A stretch of 64,000 nt of DNA from Methylobacterium sp. PvR107 (GCF_017833295.1 NZ_JAFIBW010000001.1:1550001-1614000); one strand, 5' to 3'. Numbered from the stretch's first letter, positions 1 to 10,100 are shown. Notes: a model not told the origin generated them from the sequence alone. Made by a program: numbers and translations.

Positions 1-869
1 CGTGGATCGAGCGCCGCGATTCGGCGCCCGCCTTCGCGGATCACGTCCTCGACGAAGCGCGTGATCACGCGCCGTGCCAATTCGTGGATCTTTCGCGACG
101 GTTCCAGACCGGGATGAAGCCGGTCGATCTCGTCGAGGAGGCCAGCCAGGAACGGCACGGCGCGCAGATCCGGGATCTCGAACAGGCCGGCCCGTAATCC
201 GTCATCGAGGTCGTGGGCCGCGTAGGCGATATCGTCGGCGAGCGACGCGGCCTGCGCCTCCGGGCCGGCTTGGCTCCACAGGTCCAGGGGATTCAGCGCG
301 TCATATTCGAGGATGGCGGCCGGGATACCGCGCTCGACGTAGCGCGGGGTTGGCCGTCCGTCGGCGGTAAGCAGCGGCCCGTTGTGCTTGACGAGACCTT
401 CCAGCGACTCCCAGGCGAGGTTGAGCCCGTCGAAACCGGCGTAGCGCCGCTCCAGGCGCGTGACGATCCGCAGAGCCTGCGCGTTGTGGTCGAACCCACC
501 ATGGGCGGCCATGCAGGCGTCCAGGGCGTCCTCGCCGGTATGGCCGAAGCAGGTGTGGCCGAGATCATGGCTCAGCGCCAAAGCCTCCGCGAGGTCTTCG
601 TCGAGGCCCAGGGCCCGGGCAAGGGCACGGCCGATCTGGCTCACCTCGAGGGTATGCGTAAGCCGGGTGCGGTAATGATCCCCCTCGTGATGCACGAAGA
701 CCTGCGTCTTGTGCTTGAGGCGCCGGAAGGCCGTCGAGTGGATGATCCGGTCCCGGTCGCGCTGGAAATCGCTGCGCGTGGGCGATTCCGCTTCGGGGAT
801 GTGTCGGCCGCGGGTCCGGGCCGGATCCGTGGCGTAGGGCGCGCGCCAGCGCTCACCGTTCGGTCGCAC
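1..869 (-). CDS. dgt: Deoxyguanosinetriphosphate triphosphohydrolase-like protein (partial, C-terminus off the left edge)
   Basis: HD-superfamily dNTPase that would hydrolyse dNTPs to deoxynucleoside plus triphosphate. Reading the minus strand from a GTG at 869 gives an open frame to the window edge (about 289 residues). It carries the family's N-terminal block [20 protein letters not shown], then [19 protein letters not shown] and the metal-binding pair in [16 protein letters not shown], followed by [13 protein letters not shown]. These are hallmark dgt/YfbR-type HD motifs. The GTG was chosen because the in-frame TGA lies 11 codons upstream and the N-terminus then matches usual family length. 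It diverges from the A-type Fe-S carrier gene. The C-terminal third is outside the window. Family call is firm; substrate preference is not visible. Confidence 0.9.
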   Translation of the reverse strand, partial: MRPNGERWRAPYATDPARTRGRHIPEAESPTRSDFQRDRDRIIHSTAFRRLKHKTQVFVHHEGDHYRTRLTHTLEVSQIGRALARALGLDEDLAEALALSHDLGHTCFGHTGEDALDACMAAHGGFDHNAQALRIVTRLERRYAGFDGLNLAWESLEGLVKHNGPLLTADGRPTPRYVERGIPAAILEYDALNPLDLWSQAGPEAQAASLADDIAYAAHDLDDGLRAGLFEIPDLRAVPFLAGLLDEIDRLHPGLEPSRKIHELARRVITRFVEDVIREGGRRIAALDP

Positions 870-1022
870 GATGTCCGCTCGCCTGTGCCCGCAGCCTAGT
901 CATGACCCCTCCCCGTCGGGCGCGTTGCAGCGCGGGCCCGCGCCTCATATCTTGTGGGCGAAGGCGTCCGCGGCAACACGCGCACGTCGCCGTCCACCGA
1001 ACGAATGCGTGGCCCGAGATCG

Positions 1023-1349
1023 ATGACTGATATCACTCTGACCGCCCGCGCGGCCAAGCGCATCAACGAGATCATGGGATCCGAGCCATCCGGCTCGTCA
1101 TTGCGGATCAGCGTCAACGGCGGCGGCTGCTCGGGCTTCTCCTATGCCTTCGACATCGCCCGGGATCGGGCGGCTCAGGACATCGCGATCGAGCGCGACG
1201 GCGCCACCGTCATCGTCGATCCGGTCTCGCTGGAATATATGAGCGGCTCGACCATCGATTTCGTGAACGATCTGATCGGCCAGTCCTTCAAGATCGAGAA
1301 CCCGCTGGCGACCGCCTCCTGCGGCTGCGGTACGTCCTTCTCCCTCTAG
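1023..1349 (+). CDS. A-type iron-sulfur cluster carrier (IscA/ErpA/HesB family)
   Basis: A 108-residue HesB/IscA-family protein that receives and passes on Fe-S clusters to client proteins in the cytoplasm. It has the three conserved cysteines: one in NGGGCSGFSYAF (about residue 37) and two in the C-terminal CGCG motif. The start is ATG 1023, giving MTDITLT; a longer in-frame start at 954 adds a non-conserved arginine-rich tail and is unlikely. The family often follows dgt or suf genes in alphaproteobacteria; here it is divergent from dgt with about 150 bases between. Whether it acts as IscA, SufA or ErpA cannot be told from sequence alone. Confidence 0.92.
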   Translation: MTDITLTARAAKRINEIMGSEPSGSSLRISVNGGGCSGFSYAFDIARDRAAQDIAIERDGATVIVDPVSLEYMSGSTIDFVNDLIGQSFKIENPLATASCGCGTSFSL

Positions 1350-1486
1350 GCGGCCTACCGCGAGCCGTTGCGCTCTTACGACACCCGCCCCGGCACGGAA
1401 GCCCGACCCGGCCCGCGCGATTGCCAGGTCCGGCAAAACGCGGCACCCCTACGGGATCCTCCAAAAGCCCCGGTCCTGAGACGGTC

Positions 1487-3418
1487 ATGATCCATCCGAA
1501 GGCCTGCTTCCGCCTCCGGTCGGCCTTGGCGGCGGCTGGCGCGATGGCCCTGCTCGGCCTCGGCGCGCCCCTTGCACCGGTCGCCGCGCAGGAGGGCGCC
1601 GCCGCCGTTCAGGACATCACCGTCACCGACGTGGTGTTGCCGCTCGGCGGAACGCTGCTCAAGGCGCCGAAGCTGACGGCGAGCGGCACGCGCCTCTCCA
1701 AGGACGACCTCGCCGGGATCCTCCGGCCGGACTCGCCCGTTCCCTGGGAAACGCGGCTTGCCCAGCTCGACGCAGCGAGCCTCACGGTCCCGGTTCTCAC
1801 GTCGGAAAATATCGGGCCGGGCGACAACCGCCAGATCGTCACGTACCGCGACGTCATCGCGCGCGATGTTCGGGCGGGCCGCGTCGGTGAGCTGACCGCC
1901 GCGGGTGCAACGATCAGCGTCGTCGCGGGTCCGAACCGCAGTTCCGGCACCTACGGTCAAGTGCGGGCGACGGATCTCGATCTCGCGGCACTGAACCGTC
2001 TCTATACCCTCCCCGGCGACGGGAAGGGACCGGTCCAGCGCGTCTACGGCTCCGTTCAGGTTTCCGACGTGACCTACTCGGACGCACGCGGGACCACCGT
2101 GAAGATCGCGCGTCTGAGCGGGCGCGACCTCGGCGGCCGTCAGGTGCCCGACGGGTGGAACGGGGCCTTCGAGATCGTGGCCGCGGGCTTTCAGGAGGCG
2201 AATGATCGACGGGCCTTCGCCGGTGCGGCAGCCGACCTGATCGAGGCGACCGCCGTCGGAAGCCTCGAAATGCAGGGCCTGAGCGTCAGCGACACTGATC
2301 CGAAGGGGCCGGTCCTGTTCGAGATCGGCCGCGTCGCCTACGCATCCACCGGATCGGATGCCGGTACGACCCTGCAGGATCTCTCATTTTCGCGCGGGAG
2401 CCTGCGTGCGCATATCGGCCGCCTCGCCCTCGCCGGAACCTCGCTTGCACCCACGGTGGCGGCGCTGCACGGCATCGCGGCCGAACCTGCGGCAGAAGCC
2501 GGCCTGTCGGATGTCGAGATGCGCCGTCTGGCGCCGACACTGGGCAACCTGACCCTGAACGACCTGTCGATCGATCTTCCGTCCGAGGTCGCGCCGGAGC
2601 CGGTGCTCCCGCGCGACGCACCGGGCCCGGCACGTGGCGCCGGTCCGGACGCGAGCCGGCCGGGCGCCGGCAAGTCGGCGGATCCCAAGGGTGCGGGCCT
2701 GAAGGCGGCTGATCCGCTCACCGTGACGGTCTCGCCCCGCCCGGCGCGCCAGATTGGCCTGCGCAATGCGATACTGGCTTTCGGACCGCCCAGCGACGGT
2801 GTGCCAAGCACCAGCCGCCTCAATCTGACGGGGCTGAGCCTGCCCGCGGATCTGCTCGCGGGCGCGCCCATCCTCGGCATGCTGCCGGTCTACGGCTACC
2901 GGGATCTCGACCTGGACGTCGTGGCCGATGCCAGCCTGGACGACAAGGCACGCGATCTGTCCCTGCGCGAGATCACGGTCACCGGGCGCGACATCGGGAC
3001 GGTCCGGGTGTCGGGGACGCTGGGCGGTATCGGGCCGGAGCTGTTCTCCGGAACACTCCCGGCGGCGACGATGCTGATGTTCTCCGGGAGCGCCAAGACC
3101 GTCGAACTTACGGTCGAGAATGCCGGGCTGTTCGAGCGCTTTCTCACGGCGCAATCGAAGGACTTGAGCCTGAAACCGGATGAGCTGCGCAAGGAATATG
3201 TCACCGCCAGCCTTCTGGGTGTGCCGATCATCCTCGGCAACAGCGCCGCCGCGAAAGGGATCGGCGCCGCAATGGGCCAGTTCGTGATGAAGCCCGGCAA
3301 GCTGGTTGTGCACGCCAAGGCCAAGGAGCCTGCCGGGATCGGCTTCATCGATCTCGGCGCGGCGCGCTCGCCGGCTGCGGTGCTCGACCGGCTGGACGTC
3401 GAGGCGAAGGCGAACTGA
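1487..3418 (+). CDS. Exported protein of unknown function, 643 residues
   Basis: Not recognised as a named family. The chosen start, ATG 1487, gives a clear Sec signal peptide: basic MIHPKACFRLRS, a hydrophobic stretch rich in A and L, and a likely cleavage after VAAQ near residue 35. The mature part looks like a long beta-rich protein with alternating hydrophobic strands and recurrent L.L.G.SL/V.V phrases. A low-complexity Pro/Ala/Asp-rich linker lies at about residues 370-410. No membrane helix after the signal, no cysteine motif and no catalytic signature are visible. It could belong to the broad group of periplasmic AsmA-like repeat proteins, but that is only a shape resemblance. It stands alone between iscA and a convergent ABC importer. 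Confidence 0.75.
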   Translation: MIHPKACFRLRSALAAAGAMALLGLGAPLAPVAAQEGAAAVQDITVTDVVLPLGGTLLKAPKLTASGTRLSKDDLAGILRPDSPVPWETRLAQLDAASLTVPVLTSENIGPGDNRQIVTYRDVIARDVRAGRVGELTAAGATISVVAGPNRSSGTYGQVRATDLDLAALNRLYTLPGDGKGPVQRVYGSVQVSDVTYSDARGTTVKIARLSGRDLGGRQVPDGWNGAFEIVAAGFQEANDRRAFAGAAADLIEATAVGSLEMQGLSVSDTDPKGPVLFEIGRVAYASTGSDAGTTLQDLSFSRGSLRAHIGRLALAGTSLAPTVAALHGIAAEPAAEAGLSDVEMRRLAPTLGNLTLNDLSIDLPSEVAPEPVLPRDAPGPARGAGPDASRPGAGKSADPKGAGLKAADPLTVTVSPRPARQIGLRNAILAFGPPSDGVPSTSRLNLTGLSLPADLLAGAPILGMLPVYGYRDLDLDVVADASLDDKARDLSLREITVTGRDIGTVRVSGTLGGIGPELFSGTLPAATMLMFSGSAKTVELTVENAGLFERFLTAQSKDLSLKPDELRKEYVTASLLGVPIILGNSAAAKGIGAAMGQFVMKPGKLVVHAKAKEPAGIGFIDLGAARSPAAVLDRLDVEAKAN

Positions 3419-3476
3419 GCGCGCGCCGAGGGCCGACCCGCAACAACCGGCGCAGGGGACGAACGAGCCGTCCAGC

Positions 3477-4211
3477 CTAGAGGGCGATGATGTCCGGGTG
3501 TTGCGCCGCGAGTTTGGCCCGCGTCGCCGCGGCCCAGGCGCGGTCGCGGTCGCATCGCGGGCGATCGAGGGGCACATCGTCGATCAGGCTCGCCGGACGC
3601 CGCGACACGAGCAGAAGCCGATCCGCGACGCCGATGGCTTCCGCGACGTTATGGGTCACCATCAGGACGCTCATGCCGGCCGTGTCCACGGTGTCCACCA
3701 CGAGCCCGCGCAGCTCGGCGGCTGCGGCATCGTCCAGGGAGACGAACGGTTCGTCGAGCACGAGTATCCGCGGTCCGGCGGCGAGGGCACGGGCGAGCGC
3801 CACCCGGCGCTGCATCCCCAGAGAGAGCGCCTTGGGATAGCTCCCGCGCCACGCCGTCAGCCCGAGTTGTGCGAACAACCCGTCGAGGTTCTGGTCACGG
3901 CGTGCCCGGGGCAGCCCGAGGCGGACATTGTGCTCGATGCTCCGCCACGGCAGCAGCCGAGGATCCTGGAAGACGATCCCGGCTTGGTCCGCCCCGGAGA
4001 TGCGCCCCTCGAAATCCGGGTCGAGGCCGAGCAGGATCCGCAGGGTCGTGGTCTTTCCGGCGCCCGAGGGACCGATCAGGCAGACGATCTCGCCGGCGCC
4101 GACGTCGAAGGCGAGGTTGCGGACGGCCTCGACCGGCTCGGCCCGAGGAGGCCGGTACCATTTCGAGTCGATCGCGACCTGAAGGACGGGCTCAGCGCCA
4201 GCGGCGGACAT
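3477..4211 (-). CDS. ABC transporter ATPase, nitrate/sulfonate/taurine type
   Basis: Cytoplasmic ATPase of a three-gene importer (binding protein 4981-5964, permease 4192-4929, ATPase here). The Walker A motif is GPSGAGKT at about residues 47-54, the Q-loop is FQDPRLLPW, Walker B with catalytic Glu is ILVLDEPF, and the H-loop is VTHNVAEA. These fit the SsuB/TauB/NrtD branch. The signature motif reads LSLGMQRR rather than LSGGQ, a notable change. The start MSAAGAEP at 4211 overlaps the permease 3' end by 20 bases; a start 30 bases further upstream is also open. Substrate cannot be read from the ATPase. Confidence 0.9.
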   Translation of the reverse strand: MSAAGAEPVLQVAIDSKWYRPPRAEPVEAVRNLAFDVGAGEIVCLIGPSGAGKTTTLRILLGLDPDFEGRISGADQAGIVFQDPRLLPWRSIEHNVRLGLPRARRDQNLDGLFAQLGLTAWRGSYPKALSLGMQRRVALARALAAGPRILVLDEPFVSLDDAAAAELRGLVVDTVDTAGMSVLMVTHNVAEAIGVADRLLLVSRRPASLIDDVPLDRPRCDRDRAWAAATRAKLAAQHPDIIAL

Positions 4212-4929
4212 AGATTTCGAGCCGCTGCAACAGAAGGACATCGATGCCGATCATCACGGCCATGAAGACAAGGCTGTAGCCGATGATCGCGGCCACGTCG
4301 GTGCTCTGGACGAAGTAGTAGTTGATCGCGAAGCCGACCCCGTCCGGGCGTCCGAGCAGTTCGACCACCAGCACGATCTTCCAGGCGAGCGAGAGGCCCG
4401 AGCGCGCGGCCGTGACCATGTAGGGCTGCAGCTGCGGGATCAGCACGTCACGGATCCAGGTCCGGCGGTCTAGGTGGTAGGCCCGTGCCATCTCGTCGAG
4501 GCCCGGATCGAGGTTCCGGGCGCCCTCGCGCACGATCACAGCCACGTTCGGAAGCTTGTTCAAGACGACCGCGAGGATCGCCGCCGTCTCGGTCAGCCCG
4601 ACCCAGACATAGGCCAGCACGGTGATGACCAGGGCCGGCGTGTTGAGGAGGACGAGGAGGGGCGTGTCGAGGGTCAGGTCGGCGGCCTTCGACCGCCCAA
4701 GGGCAACGCCCAGCAGGATCCCGAGCGCCATCGCCACCGCGAACGAGATCGCGACCCGGAGCAGCGTCACACCGACATTGTGGACGAGGTCGCCGCGCTC
4801 GGCCTCCTGCACGATGAAGCGCAGCACCGCGACGGGCGGCGGCAGCAGACGCGACCCGGCCTCCAGAGCGGCGGCCTGCCACGCGGCGACGAGCACGATG
4901 AGGGACGCGATGCGGGTCAGCGCGCCCAT
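4192..4929 (-). CDS. ABC transporter permease, nitrate/sulfonate/taurine type
   Basis: A 245-residue inner-membrane permease with about six hydrophobic segments, the BPD_transp_1 fold used by SsuC/TauC/NrtB proteins. The EAA-type cytoplasmic loop is visible as EMARAYHLDRRTWIRDVLIPQ around residues 145-165. It lies downstream of the binding protein with a 51-base gap and overlaps the ATPase start, consistent with one operon. The protein starts at ATG 4929, immediately before a hydrophobic helix. It forms the translocation channel; the solute is unknown. Confidence 0.9.
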   Translation of the reverse strand: MGALTRIASLIVLVAAWQAAALEAGSRLLPPPVAVLRFIVQEAERGDLVHNVGVTLLRVAISFAVAMALGILLGVALGRSKAADLTLDTPLLVLLNTPALVITVLAYVWVGLTETAAILAVVLNKLPNVAVIVREGARNLDPGLDEMARAYHLDRRTWIRDVLIPQLQPYMVTAARSGLSLAWKIVLVVELLGRPDGVGFAINYYFVQSTDVAAIIGYSLVFMAVMIGIDVLLLQRLEIYVRRWR

Positions 4930-4980
4930 GCGGTCCCGGCGTTCGGGATGACCGTCACGGCAGCCGGGCGGAGGGGTGCC

Positions 4981-5964
4981 TCAGCCATTCCGGCCGGAAT
5001 CGTAGTAGAGGTCAGGCGGGAGCCCGTTGCCCTTGCCGACCAGACGGGAGCCGCCGAGCCGCGCCATCACCGCATAGAGCTTCTCGGCATCGGCGCGCTC
5101 CTCGGCCACGGGCCTGCGCGGGATCCCGGCCAGGAAATCGCGCTTCAAGGCCTCGAAGGTGGCATCGTCCTCGGCAGCCATCAGGGGGCGCACGATCTGC
5201 CAGGTGCTCGGATCCTGCGCCAGCATGTCCTTGGCGGCCCGCGACGCTCTGGCGAAGCCGGCGACGGCGTCAGGCTTCTCCTTCACCGTCGTGTCCTGGA
5301 ACAAGTAGCCGATCAGCGCGACATCGCCCGACACGCCCAGCGCGTGCATGATGTCCTCCGCCCCGACGAGCCGGCGGAAGCTCTTGGCCTCCAGCCGCGC
5401 GCAATAGGTCCAGTAGGTCAGCGCCGCGTCGAGCGCGCCCTGCTCCAGCTTCAGCGTGATGAGCGGCGGCGCGCCGTAGGCGATCTCGGCGGCATGCTCG
5501 AGGTCGATGCCGGCGGCGTCCTTGGCCTGGGCCTTCAGAAGCAGCCAGTTCTTGTCGAGGGGGCCGCCGGCCACGCCGAGACGCTTGCCGTCGAGATCCT
5601 TCAGGGACTTGATCGCGCTGTCGGCCGGCACCATCACGGCGCCTTCCGACGTCGAATACGGAATGAAACGGACCGCCTGCCCGTCGTTGCCGAGGCGGGC
5701 TGCCCAGAGCAGGTCGCCGATGATCGTGTCGGCCTGGCCGCCGATGAAGCTGATCCGTGCGGCGTCGTTCCCGGCAAGCTTGACCGCGTCGAGCTGGAAG
5801 CCGTTCGCGGTATCGAGACCGCGCGCCTTGATGACGGCGGCCTCCCAGGTCGAGGTGCCGAAGGGCAGGCTTCCCAACCGGATGACCGGCGCGTCGGCGC
5901 GTGCCGCCCGCAGGCCGAGGCCGCCGAGCAGGCTTCCGGCGAGCATCGCGCGCCGTGACAGCAT
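4981..5964 (-). CDS. ABC transporter periplasmic substrate-binding protein, SsuA/NrtA-like
   Basis: First gene of the importer operon. The N-terminus MLSRRAMLAGSLLGGLGLRA has an SRRA-type twin-arginine signal ending ARADA, so the protein is probably exported folded. The mature part opens with VIRLGSLPFGTSTWEAAVI, a type-2 periplasmic-binding fold start, and includes the KSLKDLDGKRLGV segment common to the sulfonate/taurine/aliphatic group. The ATG at 5964 is preferred over one at 5979 because GGGAGAAGG lies just upstream of it. Related proteins sit near alcohol dehydrogenases or lanthanide genes in methylotrophs, but nothing here shows the ligand. Confidence 0.87.
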   Translation of the reverse strand: MLSRRAMLAGSLLGGLGLRAARADAPVIRLGSLPFGTSTWEAAVIKARGLDTANGFQLDAVKLAGNDAARISFIGGQADTIIGDLLWAARLGNDGQAVRFIPYSTSEGAVMVPADSAIKSLKDLDGKRLGVAGGPLDKNWLLLKAQAKDAAGIDLEHAAEIAYGAPPLITLKLEQGALDAALTYWTYCARLEAKSFRRLVGAEDIMHALGVSGDVALIGYLFQDTTVKEKPDAVAGFARASRAAKDMLAQDPSTWQIVRPLMAAEDDATFEALKRDFLAGIPRRPVAEERADAEKLYAVMARLGGSRLVGKGNGLPPDLYYDSGRNG

Positions 5965-6150
5965 CACGCCTTCTCCCATCGTATTGCGCAGTTTTCAGCG
6001 GCCGCAGACTGAGGTGCCGTCTGGTCCGGGCGCCATTGGAAAATGGTCATAGGGCTCGCATGGGCCTGCGTCCACCGCGCACGATGCGCTTGCGCGTGAC
6101 CGGCCGCGGCGGCACCTTCGGCGGGTAGTGAAAAACGGGAGGACGAACCC

Positions 6151-6528
6151 ATGACCGAACGACGCGAAGGCGCTCTGGACGACGCGACCGTGGAGGCACG
6201 GCTGAAAGCCGAGTTGCCGGCGTGGCGGCTGGAGGATGGGTGGATCCGCCGCACCTACAAGACGGCAGGCTGGAAGAGCACGCTCATGGTCATCAACACG
6301 GTGGGTCACCTTGCCGAGGCGGCGTGGCACCATCCCGACATCACGGCCTCCTACGCCTGGGTCGAGGTGCGGCTCATGAACCACGCCGCGAAGGGCATCA
6401 CCGACAAGGATTTCGCCCTCGCGCGGAAGATCGAGGAAGTGGTCGGGTGGCAGCCGGGCCAGGAAGGCCAGGGCCTCGAAGGCACGCCCACCGATGCCCG
6501 CTTTGCCTACATCAAGTATGACAAGTAG
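6151..6528 (+). CDS. phhB: Pterin-4a-carbinolamine dehydratase
   Basis: A 125-residue member of the DCoH/PCD family, which dehydrates 4a-hydroxytetrahydropterin. The signature is complete: His60-His61-Pro62 in AWHHPDI, Tyr68 and His78 in VRLMNHAAKG, plus the WKSTLMVINTVG strand. The protein is longer than the roughly 100-residue minimum, with a C-terminal extension GQEGQGLEGTPTDARFAYIK. A good ribosome site (GGGAGGA) lies 9 bases before ATG 6151. No phenylalanine hydroxylase gene is adjacent, so a role in another pterin pathway is possible in a methylotroph; the gene symbol is by family only. Confidence 0.9.
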   Translation: MTERREGALDDATVEARLKAELPAWRLEDGWIRRTYKTAGWKSTLMVINTVGHLAEAAWHHPDITASYAWVEVRLMNHAAKGITDKDFALARKIEEVVGWQPGQEGQGLEGTPTDARFAYIKYDK

Positions 6529-6542
6529 CGGCGGACCGGCGG

Positions 6543-6764
6543 TCACTGCGAGGCCTTCACCCGGCGGCACTCGGTCTTGAGATAGGCGCTCTTGCCGATC
6601 TCATCGCGCCGCTCGGTGCGGGCGATGATCTCCTGCCATCCCGTGGCGCAGCCGAGTTCGTTGGCGACCCGGACCTTGCGCACTTCCAGAGCCTGCTCGT
6701 CGGTGCAGGAATCCTGGGCGATGCCGTTGGCGCAGACCAAGACGACGGCAATGAAGGCGTTCAT
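6543..6764 (-). CDS. Small exported protein of unknown function, 73 residues
   Basis: Short protein with an N-terminal hydrophobic signal (MNAFIAVVLVCANGIAQ) and a polar mature part of about 55 residues holding three cysteines (in DSCTDEQ, LGCATGW and TECRRVK), suggesting periplasmic disulfides. No family recognised. It converges on the pterin dehydratase with a 14-base gap. A GGGGAACG ribosome-like stretch lies upstream of the ATG. Supported by the signal peptide and cysteine spacing rather than homology. Confidence 0.6.
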   Translation of the reverse strand: MNAFIAVVLVCANGIAQDSCTDEQALEVRKVRVANELGCATGWQEIIARTERRDEIGKSAYLKTECRRVKASQ

Positions 6765-6967
6765 GCAGGTGACGTTCCCCGTTACGGCACCACCCTACGC
6801 GCCGACTGCCGCAAGAGTTGCGCACGTCGTCACGTCCCAGCTTTTCGTGATGGGACGGCGCCAGTGATCCCGCCCCGTGCGGACGGACGGTCGGCAGCTC
6901 TCAGACCCCATGGCACTCCGGAAGCGCGCGGTGTCAGACGGGTTCGGATGGTAAGTCAGGCTTCGCC

Positions 6968-6998
6968 GTCTTTGCGAGCGGAGCGAAGCAGTCAAGCC
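6968..6998. repeat. Degenerate dispersed palindromic (REP-like) element
   Basis: The stretch TTGCGAGCGGAGCGAAGCA closely resembles the family of short repeats (consensus like TTGCGAGCGAAGCGAAGCAA) scattered between genes in many alphaproteobacteria. Only one copy of this type was noticed in the window, so assignment rests on remembered similarity and not on internal repetition. Confidence 0.4.
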
Positions 6999-7086
6999 GG
7001 CGCGATACCGGCCGATGTCGCGCTGCCCCGGGGTCACTTTGCTGCGCGGGTGATGACGGAAATGGATACCTTTCGACGTCACCGTC

Positions 7087-7128
7087 ACGGTCGGCCCGCC
7101 TGAGGGGGCGAAAAGGCGGGCCGACCGT
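7087..7128 (-). terminator. Hairpin downstream of the RND efflux operon
   Basis: A perfect 14-bp inverted repeat: ACGGTCGGCCCGCC at 7087-7100 pairs with GGCGGGCCGACCGT at 7115-7128, with a 14-base loop containing AAAA. It lies 47 bases after the RND stop codon. There is no T-run on the minus-strand side, so it may act as a Rho-assisted or mRNA-end hairpin rather than a textbook intrinsic terminator. Confidence 0.55.
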
Positions 7129-7174
7129 TTCTCGCGGCGCCCATCGCGGGCGCCGCGATCTCTGTCGCCGCAGA

Positions 7175-10100
7175 TCAGGCGGCGTGCGTCGTCGGGCTGC
7201 CGGCTGCCGGCCGGAGGCGGTAGCAGCCGACATACAGGGCAGGCAGGAACAGCAGCGTCAGGAACGTCGCTGCCAGGATGCCGCCGATCATCGCGAAAGC
7301 CATCGGTCCCCAGAACACCTCGCGGGCAATCGGGATCAGGCCCAGGCTCGCCGCCGCGGCGGTCAGCAGGATTGGCCGCATGCGGTGGTGGGTCGCCTCG
7401 AACACGGCGTCCCACGGGACCATCCCCTCGTCCCGGAACTCCTCGATCTGGCTCACCAGGATCACGGCGTTGCGGATGATGATGCCGATCAGCGCCAGGA
7501 TGCCCAGGATGGCGACAAAGCCCATGGGCTTGTCGAACAGCAGGAGCGCCGGGACCACGCCGATCAGGCCGAGCGGCGCGACCGTAAACACGAGCAGCAT
7601 CCGCCCGAAGCTCTGGAGCTGCATCATCAGCAGCAGGGCCATGGCGAGCAGCATGACCGGGACGACGGCCGCGATCGGACCCTGACCCTTGGCGGATTCC
7701 TCGACGGCACCGCCGGTCTGAAGCGTGTAACCTTCCGGCAGCGCCTTCGCGAAAGCGTCGATCCCGGGCTGCAGGCCGGCCACGATGGTGGCGGGCTGTG
7801 TGGCATCGTGAATCGTCGCGCGAACCGTCACGGTCGGAAGCCGGTCGCGACGCCAGACGATCGGCTGTTCGAGGTCGTAGCCGATCCGCGCGAAAGCGAG
7901 GAGCGGCACAACCGAACCGTTGGCGAGACCGACCTGCAGCGACTGGAGGGTGTCCAGCGAGGAGCGCTCCGCCGCCCGGGCTCGCCCGACGACGTTCACC
8001 AGATAGATCGAGTCGCGCACCTGGGTGATCGCCTGGCCGCCCTCGATCCCGTTGAGGATGCCGGCGACGTCCTGGCTGGTGACGCCGAGCTGGCGCGCCT
8101 TGTCTTGGAGGATCTCGACCCGCAACACCTTGCCGGGCTCGTTCCAGTCGAAGGTCGGCACGTCGAGGCGTTTGTCGGTGGCGACCACATTCGCGAGGTC
8201 GAGGGCGAGGTGGCGCACCGCCTCCATGTTCGGGCCGCTGAGCCGGTACTGGATCGGTCGTCCCACCGGCGGCCCGAGGCTCAGCGGCTGCACCAGAACG
8301 TCGGTGCCGACGAAGTCGCGCCGGGCGACGTCCTGCAGGCGCGCCATTACGCTGTCGCGCAGCTCCAAGGATTTCGTGACGATCACGATCTGCCCGTAGA
8401 ACGCGTTCGCGAGCTGCTGGTCGAGGGGCAGGTAGAAGCGCACGGCCCCCTGCCCGACATAGGACGACCAGCCCGACACCTCCGGATCGTCCTTCAGCTT
8501 CGCCTCGAACCGATCCGTCTGCGCCCTGGTCTCGGCGATCGTAGCGTTCTGCGGCAGCGTCAGGTCGACCAGCAGCTCGGACCGGTCTGAGGACGGGAAG
8601 AACTGCTGCTGCACGTGCCCCATGCCGACGATGGCAACGGCCATCACGGCAAGGCAGACGACCACCGTCGTCCAGTGCCAGCGCATCGCGACGCGGAGCG
8701 CCGCCGTGAATAAGCGCGTGAACAGGCCGTCCTTCTCGCTGTGATGCTTCATGGTCTTGGGAAGCAGCGTCACGCCGATGAGCGGCGCGAACAGCACCGC
8801 AACCACCCATGACACCAGCAGCGACGCGGCGAGGACCACGAACAGCGAGTAGGTGTACTCGCCCGCTCCCGAGCCGTTGAATCCGATCGGAAGGAAGCCC
8901 GCTACCGTGACGAGCGTCCCGGTCAGCATCGGGAACGCCGTGGACGTGTAGGCGAAGGTCGCGGCCTTCCGCAGCGTGTCGCCGCGCTCCAGGCGGGCGA
9001 CCATCATCTCCACGGTGATCATGGCGTCGTCGACCAGGAGGCCCAGCGCGATGATCAGCGCGCCGAGCGAGATGCGCTGCAGCGTCACGTCCATGATCTG
9101 CATGACCACGAACACGATCGCCAGTACCAGCGGGATCGACACGGACACCACGAGCCCGGCGCGGACGCCGAGGCTCACGAAGCTGACGGCCAGCACGATG
9201 ATCACCGCCTCGACCAGGGCCTCGGTGAAGCCGCCGACCGCGTGCTCGACCTGCTTTGGCTGGTCCGACACGAGATGGACGCCGACGCCCACCGGCAGCT
9301 TGGCCTCGATCAGCCGCATCCGCTCCTTCAGGGCCTCACCGAAATGCAGGAGGTTGGCGCCCGGCCGCATGGCGATGGCGAGGCCGATCGCGGGCTTGCC
9401 GTCCACCCGGAACAGGGCGGAGGGCGGATCCTCGTAGCCGCGGCTGATCTCGGCGATGTCGGCGAGGCGGAAGAAGCGGTCGTTCACCCGCAGATTGAAG
9501 TCCTGAAGCGCGGCCTCCGACGCGAACGAACCGCTGACCCGCAGGGAGACACGCTCGGGCCCCGCCTGGACCACGCCTGAGGCGGAGACGGCGTTCTGCG
9601 CCTGCAGCGCCTTGATGAGGGCCGAGAAGTCGATGCCGTAGCCCGCGAGCTTGCGGGTCGAGAAGTCGAGGAAGATCGTCTCGGCCTGCGTGCCGATCAG
9701 CTGGGTCTTGCCGATATCTGGCACGCGCAACACTTCGGTGCGCACGCTCTCCACGTAGTCGCGCAGCTGCCGGTAGGTCAGCCCGTCGGCCGTGAAGGCG
9801 TAGATGTTGCCGTAGACGTCGCCGAATTCGTCATTGAAGAACGGGCCCTGCACGCCGTCCGGGAACTGTCCCTTGATGTCGCCAAGGCGCTTGCGCACCT
9901 GATAGAAGGCCGGCTGGATCTCGCCCTTCTTCAGTGTGTCGCGGAACTGCACGAAGACCGTCGAGGACCCTGGGGTCGTGTAGCTGCGGACGTAGTCGAG
10001 CCCGTTGAGTTGCTGCAGCTCTTTCTCGACCCGGTCGGTGACCTGATCGATCGTATCCTTGATGGTCGCACCCGGCCACGTCGTCTGCACGACCATGGTC

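Larger units (their letters stand above)
6765..7174. other. Intergenic stretch, 410 bases, no gene
   Basis: No convincing coding frame. It holds a short REP-like repeat copy near 6968-6998 and a strong 14-bp hairpin at 7087-7128, each listed separately. It separates the start of the small exported protein from the 3' end of the RND efflux gene. Confidence 0.6.

Noticed and set aside
213..899. Long plus-strand frame at the left edge
   Set aside because: It is the antisense shadow of the dNTP triphosphohydrolase, whose minus-strand frame shows clear HD-family motifs.
6795..8810. Arg/Gly-rich minus-strand frame of 671 residues
   Set aside because: It is a different frame of the RND permease gene and has no recognisable protein features.
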